A DNA stretch of 64,000 bases from Symsagittifera roscoffensis (GCF_963678635.1 NC_087068.1:30196318-30260317); one strand, 5' to 3'. Counted from the first letter of the stretch, positions 1 through 12,893 are shown. The notes: generated by a model not told the origin, from the sequence alone. Made by a program: numbers and translations.

Positions 1-1
1 T

Positions 2-379
2 TGGAACCAGATCTAAACTAGTATTTACCATTGGTTATTATTATGATATTTTATCTCTATAAAATATTAAATACTATCCAATCAAACTCCATCAAACTAG
101 CAACCCACTTATTTGCAAGTGTTAAAACTACTTGTAGTTTCAACACCAGAACAATTTGAATTAAACTTAGAATACAGTTGTTCTCATTCTGGAACTAACT
201 CGCGTAAACCGGTGTACACTAGATCTATTGAGACTAGGAGATGTAAGAGTAAGATTAATATTGGTATTAGACTAAGAAGTTGCACAAACCTATCCGGCCG
301 AAAATAAGATAGCGTGACGAGCAGACTGTGTATCTTATCTGAAATTACTCTATGAGTATAACCAAAAGGATATAACTCA
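2..379 (+). repeat. 5' long terminal repeat
   Basis: Begins TGGAACCAG and ends ATAACTCA, matching 21,030-21,406 with roughly 20 differences by eye (about 95% identity). A TATAAAA box lies at 58-64, suitable for a U3 promoter. The terminal dinucleotides TG and CA are typical of LTRs. Confidence 0.92.
58..64 (+). promoter_or_regulatory. TATA box in 5' LTR
   Basis: The sequence TATAAAA lies in the first fifth of the LTR, where a U3 promoter would be expected. The matching place in the 3' LTR (about 21,086-21,092) reads CATAAAA, so the box is damaged in that copy. Confidence 0.5.
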
Positions 380-381
380 TC

Positions 382-397
382 TGGTACGACCAAAAGT
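382..397 (+). other. Candidate tRNA primer binding site
   Basis: TGGTACGACCAAAAGT starts two bases after the 5' LTR ends. TGG is the complement of a tRNA 3' CCA end, and this is the standard place for a minus-strand primer site. I do not recognise which tRNA it would pair with. Confidence 0.55.
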
Positions 398-1585
398 CTC
401 AAACAGACCTTAACTAACCTAGACTTAGACAAAAATTAGACTAGAATTAGACAAATACAACATTTCAAAACTTTTATTTGACAAAAACTTAGATATGTCT
501 CTACGCCTCAATAGATCAGACCCAATATTCCGAACAATACGAGAACTACTCGGTATTGGAAGAAGAGGTCGAACAAGAGACGACATACGACTAGGAAATA
601 ATCTACCAATCGATTTCATGATTGTACGACAAAAACGAGATCAAAGTTTTGTATTTAGGATACTACCAGCAGTAAATTTAAATTTTCATTTACTGACATA
701 AAATTTCGAAGAACTATCTTCAATAACCTTTCATGGCGCTAAAATCAATAACTATACAATAACGATTGATAACAACAACACTTGTCGTTTTCCTTAAATC
801 AGCTGTAAATTAATTAACAACTTGAAAAAATATTTATTGAATAAAGAAAATACAAAAATTAGTTAGTTTGAATCATACATCGTTAGTATATATAAGTCAT
901 CTCCTCATCCCAGCTTCATCATCTCAAACATAACAGCAAATCTCAAAACTAACAATCATCAAAACTAAAATTGAACCTTTTTAACAAAAACCCTTATTGA
1001 TAAAATATCAAAGCTTATTCTTGTTTTCACTTAAGTAATTTCATTTTAAATAACAGATCATTAAGGCTTCCCTTGGATCAAATAGAACAATTTTGTTCTC
1101 CCCCTCCCAATTTACACAAACGTCGATTCACTACCCAACCCTTATCAATGACCCAGAATTAACAGAAATTTTTTAAACAGCTAACTATTTTAATTAGAAT
1201 AAACAGTGAAGAACTTCGGTTACTCATCCTTGACTGATCTCCCTCCTCTTAGATGACCCAGGCTAAAATACTTAAACTTAATAAGTCATAAAATAGTATC
1301 TACCGACCTACTTGTGTTCTAATTATACCTGAACCTTGTGGATCGATTTACTATTCTCCAACCCTTGATCACAAATCACAACCCCTAAGTAAGATTATGT
1401 CAGTCTATCTTAACTTAGAAATATTCCCGAGAAAGTAAAAATTATTCTCAGGAATTGATATACGCTTTTCTCTCCAACCCAATAAAGACGACCCAAGTTA
1501 AGCTAACCCCAAAGAATCGTAAGAACTAACAGTTTAATACATTAAAATAACTAATCCAAATTTTGCACCCATCATCCTAAACCTT
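398..1585 (+). other. Retroelement leader, no clear gene
   Basis: AT-rich stretch between the primer site and the first sizeable ORF. It has one short ORF (495-701, 68 aa, Arg-rich) that resembles nothing I know and may be chance. No other structure was recognised. Confidence 0.5.
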
Positions 1586-2991
1586 ATGTCAAGAGACGAT
1601 TTAGGAAACAAACAAACAAATATCATACACAACTGTTTAACTAACGACGAAAGATACGACCTCGTAATCACACCACACAGACAAACAATAGGATACATAA
1701 GAACAAAAAGACAAACACTAAGAAAGAAAATTATTAACAAACAAAAACAAATTATTAGGAAAAGATTTTCAAAACGAAGAAACGCAGTCTCAGAATCAGA
1801 AACAACCGCAATACAAGAACTTCACAATTTAAAAGACTCAATAAACAGAAACCATCAAATATATTTTACTGACTCAGAAATCACGTCATCAGCCTCAATA
1901 AAAGGGAAACGAAGAATAAAAAATTGCTACACAAACAAACCAATACGTTTGTACAATTGGAATCAACCGTTAAGACACATTGAAAATTATACGTTAACAG
2001 TCATTCAACACAAAAATGATTCGAAATGAAGATAACCTAGAAGATTCAGTACTTCCATTTTTAATACATCCATTAACTGACGCTCGAGGACAGGTAAAAT
2101 TTTGCCAAAAATTGATCAAAAATTGATTCGAAAAAGGAGAAAGTCCGTGCACAAAGGAAATCCCTGAGGTAAAAATCAAAAGACAATTTCTTGACCACTA
2201 TCTGAAAGGTATATGTAGTCTCACATCACAAAGTGGAATCTACACCATAGAAATCAAATCACCAAATGCATTTCATGACAGATATCTCATTCAAACTGAT
2301 GACGTAGATATTGAATTTTCAAAAGTTTTTACACAATACATCATAAGTATACAGCACCAAAACTCACAAAGAGCAAACTCGATATTCACAAATGATGTAT
2401 TCTCACTTATCTTTAGCTATATATCTATATTAGAATTGAAAGAACCTCTAAGCGATTCACCAACTCAAACATCTCGACATACAATTGTAGAACAAGAAAT
2501 ACACATTTTCAAAATTTTTAAATTCAATCCGAGAAGATCTAACAAGTAATGACATAACACAATATGTTAAACACGATTTGCAAAAAATCGTAGCATAGTT
2601 CATATCCGATTATTTTAGTCATAATATTGACCTTATTGCACAAGCAAGAAAAAATTTTAGACCACGAAATACAGATGACGAAACCGTACTAGCAGAACAA
2701 TCAGATCATGTTTGGGACCCTGAATGGTCTCATGAATCATTTACTAATATGAGAACGGATATATCAAGCCAAGCAAATAGCACAATCTCTATTCACAAAG
2801 ATTATGATAGAGTATACGCACTTACGATTGACGCAACACCTTTAAACTATAACTCATTCTTCCCTGAAAGAACAGGAAATAATGGTTTAAACTCTACCTT
2901 TATAAATCATGACAACTTAAATGGAACAAAAAATCTTACACAACAAGATATACAAACTCCATCACATTTTGTAAGCGAAGAGATAGTTTAA
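1586..2991 (+). pseudogene. Unknown basic ORF upstream of gag, broken
   Basis: An open stretch of 147 codons (1,586-2,029) encodes a Lys/Arg/Asn-rich protein with several basic clusters, for instance KKIINKQKQIIRKRFSKRR. Reading continues in a second frame from 2,017 to about 2,547 with one internal stop, then again to 2,991 (80-codon open part at 2,749-2,991). This suggests one former gene of some 450 codons now split by stops and a frameshift. It lies ahead of the recognisable gag at 4,686, so it may be a gag N-terminal part or an added gene. I do not recognise the family. Composition is like the rest of the retroelement. Confidence 0.5.
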
Positions 2992-3399
2992 ACAAAAACA
3001 ACAACAGAAGCAAAACGAAGCATTTCAGCTATTCAACCCAATTTTACAACTCCAAAACTAAAAAACCGAACGTTACAACAAACAATTATACAATCTACAA
3101 TAAAACCCTCTGTTGCACAATAATATTCACAAAAGGATTATCCAACGTTTCGACCAGTAAAAAAAACCCATCATACAACAACAAACATCACATAGAAATA
3201 GTTTTGCAGAACATAATTAAAACTATGTGAATGGACCAAAAACAACAGAACCTAAAATGAAAACTTAAAATTACTTATATTCTCAAAGTCAAAGTATACC
3301 ACAAACAACTTCAAATTCAGTAAATGTTCATGATCAACCACGATCTTGAAAAGAACAATGACCCATTTTTTCAACAAAATTAAAATAACAAGATTGATT

Positions 3400-4000
3400 T
3401 TTTTTAGAAAATTTCGGAGAAAATCATAAAACGTCATATCTCGCAAACAACCAGGGTTTGTGCAGTTATATTTAGCGGCGAAAATCTTACCTTCTGAGGG
3501 TTCTTTGACAGAGCCTCGCTACGGAGATGGTAATTTTAAGTTTTGTGAAACTTTCCATATCTAAATTTCCTGAAAACTTTTAAAAAAAATACAAATAAAA
3601 ACGTCTTATCTCGAATACTGCAACGATTTGAAAAGCCAGAATCGAAGGAAAAATTCGCAACTCCTGAGAGTACCCTCACAATATCCAACAACAGGATTGA
3701 TATCTTCAACTTTTTGGAATTTTTTAAAATCTATATTTTCGAAAATTTTTTGAAAAAGTCATAAAAAACGTCATATCTCGAAAACTACTACATTTGAGAA
3801 CTGAGAATGGGAGGCAAGATTCGCAACCCCTGAGAGTACCATGACAGCACAAAACTACAGGGTCAGAATTTCAAAAATTGAAAAAAAAATTAAAGGATTT
3901 AGTTATTCATATATGGAGGCCAGAATCGCAAGACCTGGGAAACTCTGACGATATCCTACTATTGGGTTGCTAATTTCAAACTTCATGAAATAAACACTGA
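3400..4000 (+). repeat. Diverged tandem repeats of about 170 bp
   Basis: The motif AAAACGTCATATCTCG recurs near 3,429, 3,599 (as ACGTCTTATCTCG) and 3,767. Each copy is followed by a block like CTGAGAGTACCATGACA at about 3,495, 3,664 and 3,829, with a weaker fourth near 3,936. Spacing is close to 170 bp. The array lies inside the retroelement between the first ORF and gag. Confidence 0.7.
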
Positions 4001-4016
4001 ATTTAAACTGGAAAAC

Positions 4017-4430
4017 CGAAAAAACCCTTGACCATTGCAATATACGATATAACTTAACGTTATAAAAATATTTTGTTAAACATGCAAAAAATATTACACT
4101 GAAAAAGCTTAAACATGGCGAGATAGTGAAGCCCGCATTTAAATATATAAAAGATAGATAGTTAATAGAATAAAGTTAAAAAATTACGGGACCGGTAGAA
4201 AGACAATGAAGTTAATTAAGAAATCAGGTCTACAGACAGATTTAATTTGGCCTTAAAAAAACCATAAAAAATAAGGACCTTGCGAAAAACTAATTGAAAA
4301 ATTTTCTTAAGCTTTGCAATATATGCTATAGCTTAAACATGAAAAAATCTTTCGTTAAACATGGAAAACTATTATGCTTAAACATGGGAGCTAGCTGTCA
4401 CTCGCATTTAAATATAGTATAGATACCAAT
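4017..4430 (+). repeat. Second internal direct repeat pair
   Basis: About 130 bp at 4,030-4,165 recurs, diverged, at 4,300-4,425. Both carry GCAATATA..GATATA/GCTATA, CTTAAACATG and end in CTCGCATTTAAATATA or a close variant. Noncoding. It could be a structured leader or packaging region, but that is a guess. Confidence 0.6.
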
Positions 4431-4685
4431 GAAAACCAATCCAGAAATCAACCTCATTATTATTCAACAAATTATTTTCCAACAGATGATAAAGAATGCT
4501 ATAATCAAAATCATCAACGATTTTATTCAAGCCAAAGACCTCGTTCTTACAGTATTGACCAACCAGGCATTTTCGAACCATACACACGAAACGAACAAAT
4601 ACAACCAAGAAATAATCCAACATCTTACAACAATAATTTTTAACAACAGAACCCAGTTTATTCACAATCACACCAACCATTTCAA

Positions 4686-6341
4686 ATGCATAAAAAAATT
4701 CCAGTGCAATATTATTTACAACATGAGATAACAAAACGTCAATTTACAAACTTTTCTCAAATGCCAAATGCCGCAGAATCACTACAAATGTCTATGAATC
4801 CATACCTAATGGGTGAATCATCAATATCATCAAATAAGCCACTAAAGGTGTTTACAGGCACATATCCTGAATACTCTGTAGAAGATTATCTAAATGCAGT
4901 CACAGCTAATTTGATTTTAATTATAGGACCTCAACCAGTAAATACGCCACTTCTTAAAAATGGGATATATGGACGCACAGCTATAATCCAAACCACACTT
5001 GACGGCGCAGCCCAAAAATGGTATTCAGTTTTACCTATAGAAAAAAAATCAGATTGGAAAAAATTCACACAAGAATTTTCGAAAATGTTTGATTCAGAAA
5101 GAAACAAAAAACATCAAAGAGTTTTATGCAATGAGATTCGTAGACTACCAAATAAAACAATTAAACAATTTGCAGTAAAAATTGAAACACTAGTCCAAAA
5201 AGCATATTCACTCAATACTCATGATTATAAAAATACAAATATGACAGATATCTTAATGATGAATAACACCTCAATTGCAAAAATTAGCAATAAAAAAGAG
5301 AGCATCACATCCTTCCTCAATCCGAGAACCAGATTTAGACTTTGGGAAACTAGTAGATAAACTAGAACAAGCAGAGATCACTATGAAATTAGAAGAAACG
5401 GAAAACCTAAAATTAAACTCTGTCAACGAAATTTAAACCACTACTTCACAAATAAACAATATTAACGACTCTGATACAGAATTATCTGAAACAATCACTG
5501 GAATCTTGAACATCTACGAGAAAAACCCAAATTTTAAAGGCAAACCATCATTCAAAAAATGGTGTAATTATTGTCGAAGATACGGACACAGCATTGCCGA
5601 AAGCAGACGCAAACAACAAGATAACCAAAATGAACTTCAAAAAAATGGAGAACCAAATAAATCATTTCATCAATACATGAAAAAAGATCAAATTTTACCC
5701 AACAAAAACATTCATAGTAATAATAGTTCAGGAAAACCACTTCCAAATAACTCAAACTACTCTAGACAACAATCACCCTATAATACGAATTATAGAGAAA
5801 GATCACCATAACAAAGAAATTCACGAAATTTCTCCCAAAACAGATATAGTCGATCAAATAGTCGAAACAGTCAATATCGAAAAAACTATTCAAGATCAAA
5901 TTCAATCCAACCTGAATTTTCGTTTGACGCCAGTTCCCATTCAATATCTAGAAATAGATATTATTCAAACAATCGGTCTAGAAACTCTTCATATAATAGA
6001 AATAGAAATTATTCAAACGATAGGAATAGAAAGTATTCAAATGATCGAAATCCTAGATATCAAAATAATAGATCACGCGATTATTCTAACAACAGATCAA
6101 ACTATCATAGATCAAAATATAACAACTATCAAAAAAGATCACGCGTAAATTCACAGAATAGAAATAACAATAGACAAAGAAACTACTTTCAGTCACCACA
6201 GAGGAATAACACACGTTATCAAAATTCACAACAAAATAATAGGAGTAGGACACCTAAACATCAAAGGCAAATAAATCAGGTACCAACAACTGAAAAAGCT
6301 CAACCAGATCCCCCTGGTATTGACAATAGCGGAAGCACATA
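4686..6341 (+). pseudogene. gag: gag-like polyprotein, frameshifted
   Basis: The open part 4,686-5,360 (224 aa) carries a retrotransposon Gag capsid-like region: the stretch around TTLDGAAQKWYSVLP followed by WKKFTQEFSKMF and a helix with LPNKTIKQFAVKI is the usual pattern of Ty3/Gypsy Gag. A frameshift near 5,340 and a stop near 5,437 separate it from 5,506-5,811, where a zinc-knuckle-like motif (CNYCRRYGHSIAES) is seen. After a stop at 5,809 the same frame continues to about 6,341 as a tail very rich in Arg, Ser, Asn and Tyr, probably RNA-binding. The fourth metal ligand of the knuckle is Ser instead of Cys. Gag would coat the element RNA; this copy is broken. Confidence 0.75.
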
Positions 6342-6689
6342 ATTGCAATTAAATCACATCAATTGCGAATCCACAGACAGCGAAAGTGACACAGAAAATA
6401 CAATTTCAATTAACATGATACACGTTGAAAATGACTATGAACCTATTATATGCGATCAACCAATAGATTCCCATATCTATCAAAACCATGATCATCTTCT
6501 TTCAAACTAAAATACAAGACCTATAACCAGTAACAAAACAATAGAAAATAGTAGAAGAAATAACAGAAGAAAAAATGTCCTTAGAATGCTCAAGCACAAA
6601 TAACATTTATCAAAATATACCTTAAAAACCGCAGTTACAAAAAAAAATCTGGACAATCCCACTCCTTTTAAAAAGTCCGAAAAGCAAAC

Positions 6690-6975
6690 AATTTCAAACA
6701 CCAGACCTTGAAATAAATTTTTTAAAAGATTCCGGAGCGGAATCAAACATCATCAACATTCCCACTTGGAATGAAATAAAAAATTTTACATCCAAAATTA
6801 ATACCCTTCAAAACAACAAGCAGACTAATAACCGCATAAGTATCAACCTTAACGAAATATAGAAAAATCCAGCTTTTCCTTGTTCCCACTCGAACAATGG
6901 AACAAAACAAACAAATGAGCAAACAATTTAAACAAACCTTCCACATCACAGAAATAAAACAATATATCATTGGAA
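6690..6975 (+). pseudogene. Retroelement aspartic protease remnant
   Basis: The frame around 6,702-6,780 reads LKDSGAESNIINIPTW. D-S-G at 6,728-6,736 is the active-site triad of retroviral-type aspartic proteases, where D-S/T-G is usual. It lies between gag and reverse transcriptase, the expected place. Stops follow within about 100 bp, so the domain is decayed. Confidence 0.65.
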
Positions 6976-7492
6976 TACCATTTATTACAAAATATAAATC
7001 AAATAAAAAAATCTGAAATAGCAGAATTCATTTAAAAGATAAATACACAAGAATGAAAAACACAGTTTTAACATTTTTTCAAAGATTAAACAAACCACCA
7101 TTTTTCTCTAAATTTTACCCTATATACAATCAGGAACGGAAACACCTGAAACCACTATCAGGTAATATTTATAACTTTTCAATCAAACAAGTTCACCAAT
7201 ATGATCAAGAACAAAATCAACAACATCTCTTTATGTCTGACCTTGAATTCAGACCAATTCATAAATTTTTCCGAGTTACAATTTCATCTATCAAATACAT
7301 GAAATACTCAAACTCAGATATGATTTTTTACACATATATAACAATTCTCTATATAAAATAACCCTACCCCTAGGACTATTAGGTTAATGTGAAACTAACG
7401 CAACAAGTTTTCCCACAAAAGAAATAGCGTATAGAGTAAATTATATTTTACGACTATTAGATATATGTCAATCAACAATTCTTACGGAAGAA

Positions 7493-8660
7493 ATGTCATT
7501 TAATAATATATTAGGTGAAGAAAAACGAAACACATTTTTTTTCACAAAAACACCCTTTTTTAAACCAACACTTCAAATATCAAAATACACGGAAGAACAA
7601 CGAAAATTCTTAACAATGTTTAATTTCAACACTCAGATAACACAAAAAGAGTTTGAACAATTAGCTGACCTATTATTAAAATATCCAAAAATTTACGCAA
7701 CATCTAAACTTAATGTTGCAAAATTAAATTCACCACTAAATATACTTCTCAAACCTGATATAGTTTTCAAAAAACAACGAGCAAGTAAAGTCTCAATTCA
7801 CTCACAAGACAAAGTTAACCGATTACTTGAAATACTAGAACAATATGAAATCATTTCTCCAGTAAATAAAGGAGAACAGCGCCAAAAAGTAACACGTTCA
7901 TAAACCCCGTTATCATTTTAGCAAAAAGAGAATCATTAAAAATAGTTCTAGATGCAAGATACTTCAATTCACTCATTGATGAATCTAAATGTAATTGGCC
8001 TATTGAACCAATTCAAGTAATTCTCACAAAAATAAACGGTATATATTTCACAACAGCAGATATGAATAGTGCATATAATCAAATGCCGTTAGACGAACAA
8101 TCCAGACGATTAACATAAATCGTTATTGGAAATCAAAAATACGAATTGAACAGATTATTCTATGGAATTTCCATAAGACCAGCAGCATTTTCTTCAGCAT
8201 TCATGAGTAGAATTTTCAGACCACTAATACTCAATAAAAATGCAATCACATATTTAGACGATGTTTTTATGGAAACACAAACAAAAGATGAAATCTTAAT
8301 TGTCTTAGAAAAAAATCATCAAATACTATTACACGAAAACATGAGAGCGGCCCCGGATAAATCACATTTTTTTCTTACACGAGTAAAATTCCCTTGGACA
8401 TATTATAGAAAGAAACACTATAACTCCATTAAAATCTCGTATAGATGCAATCCAAAAACTCCAACCGCCTTCGAATAAAAAGAAAAAACGAGAAATTCTT
8501 GGAATGTTAAACTTCATAGGTAAATACGTATATAAAATGCAGTTATACTTAAGACCATTCTACAGCATCCTTAGACAGCAGAATAATTTTGAATGAACAA
8601 CAGAACATCAGAAACGAATTGAAGAAAAAAAACTCTTCTCACTGAACAATTATCAAAAAC
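7493..8660 (+). pseudogene. pol: Reverse transcriptase domain, broken
   Basis: 7,493-7,903 holds the N-terminal part of a Ty3/Gypsy RT, with a connection like NRLLEILEQYEIISPV. The next parts lie in another frame: LDARYFNSLID near 7,950, TADMNSAYNQMPL near 8,060, a stop near 8,116, then 8,146-8,478 with LFYGISIRPAAFSSAFM and the catalytic YLDD at 8,251-8,262. The order of fingers, palm and catalytic motifs is complete, but at least one frameshift and stops break it. RT copies the element RNA into DNA. Assignment is firm; function is lost in this copy. Confidence 0.85.
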
Positions 8661-9880
8661 TATTCCAGATCCCGAGCAACCATTTTATGCCATGTGCGAC
8701 GCTTCAAACTTTGGCATCGGTGCAGCATTATTACAATCTCACAATAGAACATATAAAATGAACCTCATTTCCGCAAACTCTAGACTATTCACACAAGCTG
8801 AACTTAGACTCTCTATTCTTATGAGAGAATGCACAGCCAAAAAATATACACTTACAGAATATAAATTTTTAATACTTGGATCTAAACATTCCAACTGTTT
8901 TATTTACAGATCATAAACCAAAAATCTTTCTTTTTACACAAAAATCAAACCCAAACCATAGAGTTTACAGATTTCAACTAAATTTATTGAAATTCTCAAA
9001 CTTACATTTAGATTGGACAGCAGGAAAAAACCTCGCACTACCCGATACTCTCAGTTGAAATACACCACCTGAAATGTTAACCAGAAAAACATCAGTTGAA
9101 ATAACACAAAATATTAAATTTTCCTGGCACAAGATGAAAACTCGCCAAGATTAAAAATGCAAATATGCATTAAAAACTGGCAGAGACCAATCACAAATAT
9201 CTAGAATGTCAAAACAACCACTACGTAGTAGAGCCACTAGGAAAATCTATATTCAAACCAATAACATACTCTTCATGGATTAAAAACAACACACAGCAAA
9301 AACCAATCAAACAAAAATTATAAAAAAAGGATCAATTCCCTTTTATAGAAAAAGAAAACCTGACTGATAATATAAATTTATCAGACCCACCAATCAATGA
9401 CTCAAAATGTACAATAAACCATGTTTTTAACCTTCATGACCCACTAGATACAATATGTCTATCAAAAATAGAAATTGAAAACATTTTTCTCCCAAGAACA
9501 GAAAAAATAACACTCGAATTATTACAGAAACATAAAAATCTTGATCCAGTCATTAAACAATTAAAATCTTGGCACAAAAATAAAACGAAGCCAATTGAAG
9601 CCGATATCACCATTCCAGGAAGTAAAACCCTTCTTAGATATTTCAGAAAATTTAACAGAACCTCTATCAACGAAAACACAGATATTCTAGAATACCAAAT
9701 ATCTGATATCAAAGTACCCTGCCTACCTTTAAGTATGATGCTTATAGCTTTTCATATCTCTTAATTTTTTCACACTAAAGGACACACAGGAGCAGAAAAA
9801 AAAAACATATTTAGATTTTAATCAAAATTTTTATTTCCCAAATGCACCAATTTCGATAAAAGTTTTCCAAAATTAATACC
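8573..9880 (+). repeat. Tandem duplication unit 1 (RNase H to integrase N-end)
   Basis: Begins AGACAGCAGAATAATTTTG and recurs at 9,881 with an offset of 1,308 bp. It covers RNase H (8,692-9,058, with MCDASNFGIGAALLQS, then TDHKP, then HLDWTAGKNLALPDTLS) and the linker toward integrase. It ends in the middle of the integrase zinc-binding region, where unit 2 starts. Confidence 0.85.
8692..9058 (+). pseudogene. RNase H domain, first copy
   Basis: The stretch MCDASNFGIGAALLQS has the DAS entry typical of Gypsy RNase H (first catalytic Asp). FTDHKPKIFLF and HLDWTAGKNLALPDTLS are the later conserved blocks, the last with the Asp before the Leu-Ser end. A frameshift near 8,890 splits the domain over two frames. 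RNase H removes the RNA strand during reverse transcription. Confidence 0.8.
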
Positions 9881-11015
9881 AGACAGCAGAATAATTTTGA
9901 ATGGACAACAGAACATCAGAAACGAATTGAAGAAATAAAAACTCTTCTCACTGAACAATTATCAAACACTATTCCAGATCCCGAGCAATCATTTTATGCC
10001 ATGTGCGACGCCTCAAACTTTGGCATCGGTGCAGCATTATTACAATCTCACAATAGAACATATAAAATGAACCTCAGTTCCGCAAACTCTAGTCTATTCA
10101 CACAAGCTGAACTTAGACGCTCTACTCTTATGAGAGAATGCACAGCCAAAAAATATACACTTACAGAATATGAATTTTTAATACTTGGATCTAAACATTC
10201 CAACTGTTTTATTTACAGATCATAAACCAATAATCTTTATTTTTACACAAAAATCAAACCCAAACCATAGAGTTTACAGATTTCAACCAAATTTATTGAA
10301 ATTCTCAAACTTACATTTAGTTTGGACAGCAGTAGTTGTTTTGACAAATATCTAGATTGTCAAAACAACCACTACTTAGTAGACCCACTAGGAAAATCTA
10401 CATTCAAACCAATACCATACTCTTCATGGATTAAAAACAACACACAGCAAAAACCAATCAAACAAAAATTATATAAAAAGGATCTATTCCCTTTTATAGA
10501 AAAAAAAACCTCACTGATAATATAAATTTATCAGACCCACGAATCAATGACTCAAAATGTACAATAAACCATGTTTTTAACCTTCATGACGCACTAGATA
10601 CAATACCTCTATCAAAACTAGAAATTGAAAACATTTTTCTCCCAACAACAGAAAAAATAACACTCGAATTTTTACAGAAACATAAAAATCTTGATCCAGT
10701 CATTAAACAATTAAAATCTTGGCACAAAAATAAAACGAAGCCAATTGAAGCCGATATCACCATTCCAGCAAATAAAACCCTTTTTAGATATTTCAGAAAA
10801 TTTAACAAAACCTCTATCAACGAAAACACAGATATTCTAGAATACCAAACATCTGATATCAAAGTAACCTGCCTACCTTTAAGTATGATGCTTATAGCTT
10901 TTCATATCTCTTACTTTTTTCACACTAAAGGACACACAGGAGCAGAAAAAAAAACATATTTAAATTTTACTCAAAACTTTTATTTCCCAAATGCACCAAT
11001 TTCGATAAAAGTTTT
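9881..11015 (+). repeat. Tandem duplication unit 2
   Basis: Repeats 8,573 onward with few changes, but lacks about 160 bp of unit 1 just after the block TTTGGACAGCAG near 10,322. It includes a second, shorter RNase H (10,001-10,225) and leads into the integrase zinc-binding region, which is intact only here. Confidence 0.85.
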
Positions 11016-11427
11016 ATGCAATGATTGCATAACATGTCAATTAAACAATCCATACCCAAACCAAAAATTAATTGCAGAAAAACAAGATTTTAAAGGACAA
11101 AGTCTAGACTTCAATCACAGAATTTAATTCGATACAAAAGGACCAATATCACCATCCTCAGATGGAAACTCATATATAATGGTCATAGTCGATGCATTCA
11201 CACACTACGTAGCAATTACCCCAGTACCTCATTTTAATGCTTATTATGCGTATACAACACTCTACAAACACTGGATTGCAAAATTCGGATTACCAGAAAT
11301 CCTTGTTGCAGATAATGGCACTCAATTTATAAATAAAGAAATCATAACATTATGCCTACTTTACAACATCAAACATAAACCCCGAACATCTCATGCACCA
11401 ACTCACAAAACAACAACTCACAAATAA
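10900..11427 (+). pseudogene. Integrase zinc-binding region and catalytic core, partial
   Basis: An HHCC zinc-binding pattern is visible: HTKGHTGAEK followed by CNDCITC (to about 11,040). A stop near 11,127 precedes the core (11,179-11,427), where VIVDAFTHYVAI and VADNGTQFINKE give the first two Asp residues of the D,D-35-E centre. The third residue (Glu) is missing, because the copy ends after SHAPTHKTTTHK. Integrase would insert the cDNA into host DNA. This copy is incomplete. Confidence 0.8.
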
Positions 11428-11469
11428 CAACAGCATTAGGATTATCAACGTATGAAAAGGTTTTTAACT

Positions 11470-12893
11470 TTCTGAACACTGTTTATCAAAATTCGGTTCA
11501 CCCGAAATCCTTGTTACAGACAATGGCACTGAATTTATAAACAACGAAATCATTACACTATGCCACTTATATAATATTAAGCACAAACCACGTACATCTC
11601 ATGCACCTTGGACTAATGGATTAGTCGAAGACATGAACCGTTCATTACAAGAATATCTTAGATGTATCAATAACGGAAATGGCACACGATATACTGAATG
11701 GTCAACAGATGTAAAACTATTCCCACTATCTTATAACTCACAAATAACAACAACTTTAAGACTATCACCCTATGAAATGGTTTTTAACCATAAACCACGG
11801 AAACCACTAATGTTTGCAACAAACTCTTCTAGAAACACACAAGGCTATTGCCAACCCACTAAAGAATCAATATGTAATAATCTACCACTACATAACCACG
11901 ATGAAGATCACTTTCATCATCCACAAATTCTAAAATAAGCTTCCGGTACACAACGAATGGATTTTAAACAGAGATAAAGAACACAACGAAATCTATCAGA
12001 AAGTAATAAAAAAAAAATTGTTATAAATTGGCACTCAATTTATAAATAAAGAAATCATAACATTATGCCTACTTTACAAGTTTGTTACAAGCTACCACTA
12101 AATAATTATGATGAAGATCATTTTCATCACCCACAGGTTTTAAAATTAGCCTCCGGGACACATACCGAGTGGATTTTAAACAGAGATAAAAAACACAATG
12201 AAATTTACCAGAAAGTAGCCAAAAAACTATTGCAAAGGCAAAATGTTCAATCACAAATAAATTCAAGATTTAAACCAGCTACAAACTTTAAAAATTGGTA
12301 CATATAAATTATACCAAATATCATTAACGGAAAAAACACACAATATACTGAATGGTCAACAAATGTAAAACTATTCCCACTATCTGATAACTCACAAATA
12401 ACAACAACTTTAGGACTATCACCTTAAGAAATGGTTTTTAACCAAAAAGCACGGAAACCGATAATGTTCACAGCAAATTCTTCAAAAAATACACAAGGTT
12501 ATAGTCAACCAACTAAAGAATCAACATGTAATAATCTACCACTACATAACCACGATGAAGATCACTTTCATCATCCACAAATTCTAAAATTAGCTTCCGG
12601 TACACAACGAATGGACTTTAAACAGAGTTAAAGAACACAACGAAATCTACCAGAAAGTAACAAAAAAATTGTTACAAAGACAAAATTTTAATTCCCAAAT
12701 AAATTCCCGATTTACCCCAGCTACAAACTTAAAATTCGGAACATGCGTTTTAATTCCAAATTTTACAACACAAAAAAAAATTTCTAAAAAATTACAACCA
12801 CTCCGAAAAAGACCAAATCAAATAATTGATAAACCCACTGATGTAACATACAAACAAACAGACCTAAGCAAAAAAGAAATCGTTCAACACTGA
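11470..12893 (+). pseudogene. Broken repeated copies of the integrase tail
   Basis: A second partial core starts near 11,476 with ILVTDNGTEFINNE and carries the missing Glu block NGLVEDMNRSLQEYL near 11,620. It continues to 11,938. Further pieces at 12,030-12,306 and 12,310-12,893 repeat the C-terminal part: each carries the HNHDEDHFHHPQ block or a close variant (near 11,895, 12,110 and 12,545). The pieces are rearranged duplicates, not one reading frame. Confidence 0.7.
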
